Positions 5,092 to 8,920 of a DNA stretch of 8,920 nt are shown piece after piece (position 1 is the first letter of the stretch; each line of letters opens with the position of its first letter). The notes below the pieces were generated by a model that was not told the DNA's origin, ran no database searches, and worked only from the letters and a program-made list of their open reading frames with translations. Position numbers and translations under genes: made by a program. The stretch covers positions 1 to 8,920 of the forward strand of contig JBDIAR010000139.1 in NCBI GenBank assembly GCA_039812545.1, given 5' to 3'. The stretch is from JBDIAR01 sp039812545. Lineage in GTDB: Bacteria; Actinomycetota; Actinomycetes; Actinomycetales; Dermatophilaceae.

Positions 5092-6552
5092 ATGAGTTCT
5101 GTCGAGCATTCCCAACCGAATACCGCGGCGCCTACAGGAGAGCACCTGGAGCGCAACCTGTCGAACCGCCACATCCAGCTCATCGCCATCGGTGGCGCGA
5201 TCGGCACCGGCCTGTTCATGGGCTCGGGCAAGACGATCGCCAAGGCCGGACCGTCGATCCTCATCGTCTACATGACGGTCGGCGTGCTGCTCTTCTTCGT
5301 CATGCGCGCCATGGGCGAACTGCTGCTGCACAACCTCAACTACAAGTCCTTCCAGGACTTCTCCGCCGAGTTCCTCGGGCCCTGGGCGGGGTTCTTCTCC
5401 GGCTGGACCTACTGGCTCTGCTGGGTGGTCACGGGTATGGCGGAGATCATCGCCGTCGCCGGCTACTGGGACTTCTGGATCAGCGGTGAAGCGCTCTACA
5501 AGGCGGACGGTCACAAGCCGCCGGCTCTGGCCATCCTGCTCGCCGTACTCACCTTGGCCTTCTTGCTCTTCCTCAACCTGCTCACCGTCAAGCTCTTCGG
5601 TGAGATGGAATTCTGGTTCGCGATCATCAAGGTCGTCGCGATCATCTTCCTGATCGGCCTCGGCATCTGGATGCTCGCCACGCGCCATGCCAACCCCAGC
5701 GGCAGCACGGCATCGATCAGCCACCTCTGGGCCGACGGCGGGGTTTTCCCCAAGGGCATGAACGGCTTCTTCGCCGGTTTCCAGATCGCGGTCTTCGCCT
5801 TCGTCGGCATCGAACTCGTCGGCACCACCGCCGCCGAGACCAAGGACCCGACCAAGACCCTGCCCCGCGCGATCAACCAGATCCCGATCCGGGTCATCAT
5901 CTTCTACGTCGGCGCCCTGCTCGTCATCATGACGGTCACCCCGTGGAGCGAGGTCAACCCCGCTGTCTCGCCGTTCGTCAACCTCTTCTCCCTGGCCGGT
6001 CTGGCCGGTGCCGCCACGATGATGAACTTCGTCGTGTTGACCTCGGCCTCGTCCTCCTGTAACTCGGGTATCTACTCGACGTCACGGATGCTCTACGGCC
6101 TCGCCCACAAGAACATGGCACCCGGAGCCTTCGGTCGGCTCTCCAGCCGTAAGGTCCCGCAGAACGGCTTGTTCATCTCGGTGATCCTCATCCTGTTCTC
6201 GATCGTCCTGCTGCTCAGCGACTCGATCATGGGCGCGTTCACCGTCGTCACCACGATCTCCTCGGTCCTGTTCGTCTTCGTCTGGTCGCTCATCGTGATC
6301 AGCTACATCGTGTACCGCAGGCGGTACCCCGAGGCGCACGCGAAGTCGATCTACAAGATGCCCGGTGGCGTGGCGATGTGCTACATCGTGCTCGCGTTCT
6401 TCGCCTTCTTCCTCTACCTGCTGACCCGCGAGGCCGACACCCTCCAGGCGATGATCTACACCCCGATCTGGTTCGTGATCCTCGGCATCGGCTGGTACCT
6501 GAACAAGGACAAGGCCAAGAAGGACGACTCGATCACGGCCTCGCCACACTGA
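5092..6552 (+). CDS. cycA: CycA-like D-serine/D-alanine/glycine permease (APC superfamily, AAT family)
   Basis: This 486-aa integral membrane protein matches what I recall of E. coli CycA over almost its whole length. Examples are RNLSNRHIQLIAIGGAIGTG (21-40), the block ending MGELLL (about 66-79), GWTYWLCWVVTGMAE (104-118), FAFVGIELVGTTAAETKDP (235-253), FVVLTSASSSCNSG (313-326) and KSIYKMP (418-424). It should import small neutral amino acids (glycine, D- and L-alanine, D-serine) with protons across the inner membrane, through about 12 helices. IAIGGAIGTGLF (31-42) is the broken first helix of the amino acid binding site. The hydrophilic tail after 471 (NKDKAKKDD) is cytoplasmic. Substrate choice within the AAT family cannot be fixed by sequence alone. 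The gene stands alone between hairpins. It contains no copy of the GTATGCC word common elsewhere in the window. Confidence 0.93.
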   Translation: MSSVEHSQPNTAAPTGEHLERNLSNRHIQLIAIGGAIGTGLFMGSGKTIAKAGPSILIVYMTVGVLLFFVMRAMGELLLHNLNYKSFQDFSAEFLGPWAGFFSGWTYWLCWVVTGMAEIIAVAGYWDFWISGEALYKADGHKPPALAILLAVLTLAFLLFLNLLTVKLFGEMEFWFAIIKVVAIIFLIGLGIWMLATRHANPSGSTASISHLWADGGVFPKGMNGFFAGFQIAVFAFVGIELVGTTAAETKDPTKTLPRAINQIPIRVIIFYVGALLVIMTVTPWSEVNPAVSPFVNLFSLAGLAGAATMMNFVVLTSASSSCNSGIYSTSRMLYGLAHKNMAPGAFGRLSSRKVPQNGLFISVILILFSIVLLLSDSIMGAFTVVTTISSVLFVFVWSLIVISYIVYRRRYPEAHAKSIYKMPGGVAMCYIVLAFFAFFLYLLTREADTLQAMIYTPIWFVILGIGWYLNKDKAKKDDSITASPH

Positions 6553-6570
6553 TCTCTCCTTCGCTCCCCT

Positions 6571-6606
6571 CGGTGGCGGTGACCGTTCCCCCGGTCACCG
6601 CCACCG
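6571..6606 (+). terminator. Perfect 15-bp hairpin, terminator of cycA
   Basis: CGGTGGCGGTGACCG (6571-6585) is exactly complementary to CGGTCACCGCCACCG (6592-6606) with a 6-nt loop TTCCCC. It starts 18 bp after the cycA stop. There is no T-run, as is usual for actinobacterial terminators of the stem-only type. Confidence 0.8.
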
Positions 6607-6697
6607 GCATGTCCGCGTACGGCTCCCTCGCACCGACTCGGCGCAGCCGCCCACCGCAGGGCCGGTCCCGCGGGAGGCTGCCCCGGCGTCAATCGGC

Positions 6698-6703
6698 TAG
6701 CTT
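6698..6703 (+). promoter_or_regulatory. -10 box of a leaderless promoter for the acyl-CoA dehydrogenase
   Basis: TAGCTT is followed by 6 nt and the ATG at 6710. There is no Shine-Dalgarno sequence before that ATG, so a leaderless transcript is the simplest reading. No convincing -35 was found. Confidence 0.5.
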
Positions 6704-6709
6704 GCGGGC

Positions 6710-7864
6710 ATGCCTGCTGTGACGCGCCTCATGCCGACCGACGAAGCTCGGATGCTCATCGAGATGACCCGCGACGTGGTCGCCAAGGAACTGGCCCCCC
6801 GCGTTGACGCCATGGAACGGGCCCGCGATCACCCGCACGACGTCTTCCAGATCCTCGGCGCCCAGGGCCTGCTGTCGCTGGCCTACCCCGAGGAGTACGG
6901 CGGCGGCGGCCAGCCCTACGAGGTCTACCTCCAGGTCGTCGAGGAGATCGCGACCTGCTGGATGTCGGTGGCCGTGGGCGTCTCCGTCCACTCGTTGACC
7001 ATGTTCCCCGTCTACACCTTCGGCACCGCCGAGCAGAAGCAGCGGATGCTGCCCGGGATGCTCAGCGGCGAGCAGCTCGGCGCCTACGGCCTGTCCGAAC
7101 CCAACGCCGGGTCGGACGTCTCCTCGATCGCCACCCGCGCCGAACCCACCTCGGACGGCACGGCATACATCCTCAACGGGTCGAAGGCGTGGATCAGCCA
7201 CGCCGGTCACGCCGACTTCTACACGACCTTCGCCCGCACCTCCGAGGACCGCAGCCGTGGGCTGTCGTGCTTCATCGTGCCCAAGGACACCGAGGGCCTG
7301 TCGTTCGGGCCGCCGGAGCGCAAGATGGGCCTGCACTCCGACATCGTCTCGCAGGTCCATTTCGAGAACGCCAAGGTCGACATCGCCCAGATGATCGGTG
7401 AACCGGGGCAGGGTATGCCGATCGCGCTCGCCGCGCTCGACTCCGGTCGGCTGGGGATCGCAGCGGCGGCCACCGGCCTCGCGCAGAGCGCGCTCAACGT
7501 GGCCACGGCATACGCGAAGGAGCGCGAGCAGTTCGGTCGGCGGATCGCGGACTTCCAGGGGCTGGCGTTCATGCTGGCCGACATGGAGGCGGCCGTGACG
7601 GCCGCGCGAGCCACCTACCTGTCCGCGGCGCGGATGAAGGATGCCGGTATGCCGGTGGGCAAGCAGGCCTCGGTCGCCAAGATGGTCGCCACGGACGCGG
7701 CGATGAAGGTGACCACCGACGCCGTCCAGGTGCTCGGCGGCGCCGGGTACACCGAGGACTTCCCCGCCGAGCGCTACTTCCGCGACGCCAAGGTCACCCA
7801 GATCTTCGAGGGCACCAACCAGATCCAGCGCCTCGTGATCTCGCGCGCACTCCTGACCGACTGA
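6710..7864 (+). CDS. Acyl-CoA dehydrogenase (short-/branched-chain type)
   Basis: This 384-aa FAD enzyme introduces the alpha-beta double bond into acyl-CoA and passes electrons to electron-transfer flavoprotein. Family signature 1 is AYGLSEPNAGSD, about residues 125-136, which binds flavin and substrate. Signature 2 is VLGGAGYTEDFPAERYFRDAKV (about 341-362), followed by IFEGTNQIQRLVISR. Glu367 in FEGT matches the catalytic base of short- and medium-chain enzymes. Length is normal for a soluble cytoplasmic member. Chain-length or branch specificity is uncertain. The HSD10-type dehydrogenase 71 bp downstream favours short or 2-methyl-branched acyl-CoA, such as 2-methylbutyryl-CoA from isoleucine. 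The ATG at 6710 is preferred because of the TAGCTT box 6 nt upstream; a Met at codon 8 is an alternative. Confidence 0.93.
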   Translation: MPAVTRLMPTDEARMLIEMTRDVVAKELAPRVDAMERARDHPHDVFQILGAQGLLSLAYPEEYGGGGQPYEVYLQVVEEIATCWMSVAVGVSVHSLTMFPVYTFGTAEQKQRMLPGMLSGEQLGAYGLSEPNAGSDVSSIATRAEPTSDGTAYILNGSKAWISHAGHADFYTTFARTSEDRSRGLSCFIVPKDTEGLSFGPPERKMGLHSDIVSQVHFENAKVDIAQMIGEPGQGMPIALAALDSGRLGIAAAATGLAQSALNVATAYAKEREQFGRRIADFQGLAFMLADMEAAVTAARATYLSAARMKDAGMPVGKQASVAKMVATDAAMKVTTDAVQVLGGAGYTEDFPAERYFRDAKVTQIFEGTNQIQRLVISRALLTD

Positions 7865-7935
7865 GCGGATCAGCCGCCACAATTCCGACGCGGCACTTTC
7901 TTCTGACCGAACCCGAAACGGAAGGCTTCCTCGCT

Positions 7936-8700
7936 ATGCAGCTCAACGACAAGAGCGTCGTCCTGGTCACCGGTGGTGCATCCGGTCTCGGCGGCGCCAC
8001 GATCCGCCGCTTCGTCGCCGACGGCGCGAAAGCGGTCATCCTCGACCTGCCGTCCTCGCCCGGTGAGGCCGTCGCGGCCGAACTCGGCGACGGCGTGCGG
8101 TTCTGCCCGGCCGACGTGCGCGACGAGGCGCAGGTCCAGGCCGCGATCGACGCCGCCAAGGAACTCGGTGAGCTGCGCGTCGTCGTCAGCTGCGCGGGGG
8201 TCCCCAACCCGGGGCGGATCATCGGCAAGAAGGGCCTGATGCCGCTCGACTTCTACCGCAACGTCATCGAGATCAACCTGGTCGGCACGTTCAACGTGCT
8301 CCGGTTGGCCGCCGCCGGCATGGTCGACAACGAACCGCTCGACGGTGACCGCGGCGTCGTCGTGATGACCGCCTCGGTCGCGGCGATGGACGGCCAGGTC
8401 GGTCAGGTGGCATACAGCTCCAGCAAGGGCGGGGTCGTCGGTCTGACGCTGCCGGCGGCGCGGGACCTGGCGGACAAGTTCATCCGGGTCGTCACCGTGG
8501 CTCCCGGAACGTTCGAGACGCCGATGATGGCCAGCCTGCCCGAAGACGTGAAGGCCTCGCTCGGCCAGCAGGTGCCCCACCCGTCGCGGCTCGGCCGGCC
8601 CGCCGAGTTCGCGGCCCTGGTCCGCCACATCGTGGACAACGGAATGCTCAACGGCGAGGTCATCCGCCTGGACGGCGCCATCCGGATGCCTCCGCGCTGA
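7936..8700 (+). CDS. HSD10-type 3-hydroxyacyl-CoA dehydrogenase (short-chain dehydrogenase/reductase)
   Basis: This 254-aa SDR oxidises 3-hydroxyacyl-CoA to 3-ketoacyl-CoA with NAD. The NAD-binding TGGASGLG motif is at 12-19. Asp37 in ILDLPSS fits NAD rather than NADP preference. The catalytic residues are Asn114, Ser147, Tyr160 and Lys164 (YSSSK). SVAAMDGQVGQVAYSSSKGG (147-166) and the C-terminal block QVPHPSRLG followed by FLNG-like MLNGEVIRLDGAIRM (237-251) are close to type 2 (HSD17B10-like) enzymes, which act on 2-methyl-3-hydroxybutyryl-CoA and short straight chains. It follows the acyl-CoA dehydrogenase by 71 bp, so the pair can carry out the first and third steps of short-chain beta-oxidation; no enoyl-CoA hydratase is visible here. 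GGAAGG (7920-7925), 10 nt before the ATG, is the likely ribosome binding site. Confidence 0.93.
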   Translation: MQLNDKSVVLVTGGASGLGGATIRRFVADGAKAVILDLPSSPGEAVAAELGDGVRFCPADVRDEAQVQAAIDAAKELGELRVVVSCAGVPNPGRIIGKKGLMPLDFYRNVIEINLVGTFNVLRLAAAGMVDNEPLDGDRGVVVMTASVAAMDGQVGQVAYSSSKGGVVGLTLPAARDLADKFIRVVTVAPGTFETPMMASLPEDVKASLGQQVPHPSRLGRPAEFAALVRHIVDNGMLNGEVIRLDGAIRMPPR

Positions 8701-8720
8701 GCGCCGCGGTCCCCGAACCG

Positions 8721-8763
8721 ACGGGTCGACCGACGCACGGACCAACGGACCAACGGGTCGACC
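8721..8763. repeat. Short degenerate repeats after the HSD10-type gene
   Basis: ACGGGTCGACC occurs at 8721-8731 and 8753-8763. Between them the 8-mer GGACCAAC occurs twice in tandem (8739-8746, 8747-8754). The GGTCGACC cores are palindromic. The stretch is non-coding, between the stop codon and the terminator hairpin. No function is evident; slipped-strand duplication is the simplest cause. Confidence 0.6.
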
Positions 8764-8787
8764 AACTTCACGGCCCGACGGAGCGAC

Positions 8788-8828
8788 GGAGCGGCCCGGT
8801 CATGCCAGTGGCGTGACCGGGCCGCTCC
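8788..8828 (+). terminator. Strong hairpin terminator after the acyl-CoA dehydrogenase/HSD10 unit
   Basis: GGAGCGGCCCGGTCA (8788-8802) is exactly complementary to TGACCGGGCCGCTCC (8814-8828). The stem continues inward through a G-T pair and GCC/GGC to a 3-nt loop AGT, about 19 pairs in all. No T-run follows. Because the stem is symmetrical it could also stop leftward transcription from beyond the window. Confidence 0.8.
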
Positions 8829-8854
8829 ACGTCCGGGGTGACAGTGACCTACTC

Positions 8855-8920
8855 CAAAATCGCCCGATCGGGCGAAATCAGGGCCGGATCCGACGCAGAA
8901 GGGTTCAAAATCGCCCGATC
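8855..8920. repeat. 16-bp palindrome with a second, edge-cut copy 51 bp away
   Basis: TCGCCCGATCGGGCGA (8860-8875) is a perfect palindrome. The 15-mer CAAAATCGCCCGATC occurs at 8855-8869 and again at 8906-8920, where the window ends, so the second palindrome may also be complete. The flanking CAAAA is shared as well. It may be a paired operator for a gene to the right or the start of a repeat array; the window is too short to say. Confidence 0.7.

Larger units (their letters stand above)
253..8415. repeat. Dispersed GTATGCCR motif, 16 copies
   Basis: GTATGCC reads on the plus strand at 253, 1713, 3218, 4138, 4786, 4965, 7413 and 7647. GGCATAC (its reverse complement) reads there at 1524, 1845, 3243, 4471, 4637, 7162, 7507 and 8409. 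Coordinates are first bases. In every copy the base after GTATGCC is G (12) or A (4). Every GTATGC hexamer seen belongs to the heptamer. Two copies are non-coding (3243, 4965). Coding copies fall in different frames and use otherwise rare codons such as TAT, GCA, CAT and ATA. None lies between 4972 and 7161. Confidence 0.8.

Noticed and set aside
6689..7882. 397-codon open frame on the minus strand
   Set aside because: It is the shadow of the acyl-CoA dehydrogenase, whose motifs are unmistakable on the other strand; the product is repetitive His/Gly/Asp/Arg-rich.
7870..7885. Separate promoter for the HSD10-type gene (CACAAT at about 7877)
   Set aside because: The -10 match is partial and the nearest -35-like CTGACC gives a 19-bp spacer; co-transcription with the acyl-CoA dehydrogenase is simpler.
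8855..8920. CRISPR array beginning at the right edge
   Set aside because: Only two units with a 51-bp period and a palindromic core, no cas gene in view; the spacing is short for known types.

Overview
This window comes from a GC-rich chromosome, most likely an actinobacterium (Actinomycetota). The base composition is high in G+C. One small gene encodes DUF3263, a family typical of actinobacteria. Several genes start without a ribosome binding site directly behind a TAnnnT -10 box, as is common in that phylum. A placement near Micrococcales is only a guess. No tRNA, rRNA, insertion sequence, prophage or convincing CRISPR array is visible.

Layout. (1) Positions 1-2466, minus strand: a probable three-gene operon reading leftward from a good sigma-70-type promoter at 2494-2523. 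The order is a DUF3263 protein, a P1-family (DmpA/NylC-type) self-processing peptidase, and a short DUF2207-like membrane-anchored protein that runs off the left edge. (2) Positions 2572-3240, minus: a HAD-superfamily phosphatase. (3) Positions 3280-4885, plus: uracil-DNA glycosylase (ung), then an SGNH/GDSL esterase 13 bp downstream. The HAD gene and ung diverge from a 39-bp spacer that seems to hold two back-to-back leaderless promoters. (4) Positions 5092-6552, plus: a CycA-like amino acid permease, closed by a 15-bp perfect hairpin. (5) Positions 6710-8700, plus: an acyl-CoA dehydrogenase (apparently leaderless) and an HSD10-type 3-hydroxyacyl-CoA dehydrogenase. These two fit successive oxidative steps of short or branched acyl-CoA breakdown, for example in isoleucine degradation. 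A strong hairpin at 8788-8828 ends the unit, and the last 60 bp hold a palindrome and a repeat.

The genes are mostly housekeeping. The most unusual signal is not a gene. The heptamer GTATGCC (reverse complement GGCATAC) occurs 16 times, against roughly one expected for this composition. It is always followed by A or G (GTATGCCR), shows no strand preference, lies in several reading frames and also in non-coding DNA, and is absent from the cycA region. That pattern suggests selection at the DNA level (uptake word, methylation or binding site, or other iterated element). Further points are a 27-bp in-frame tandem repeat next to the catalytic serine of the SGNH hydrolase, and loss of the usual Asn before the nucleophile Thr in the P1 peptidase.
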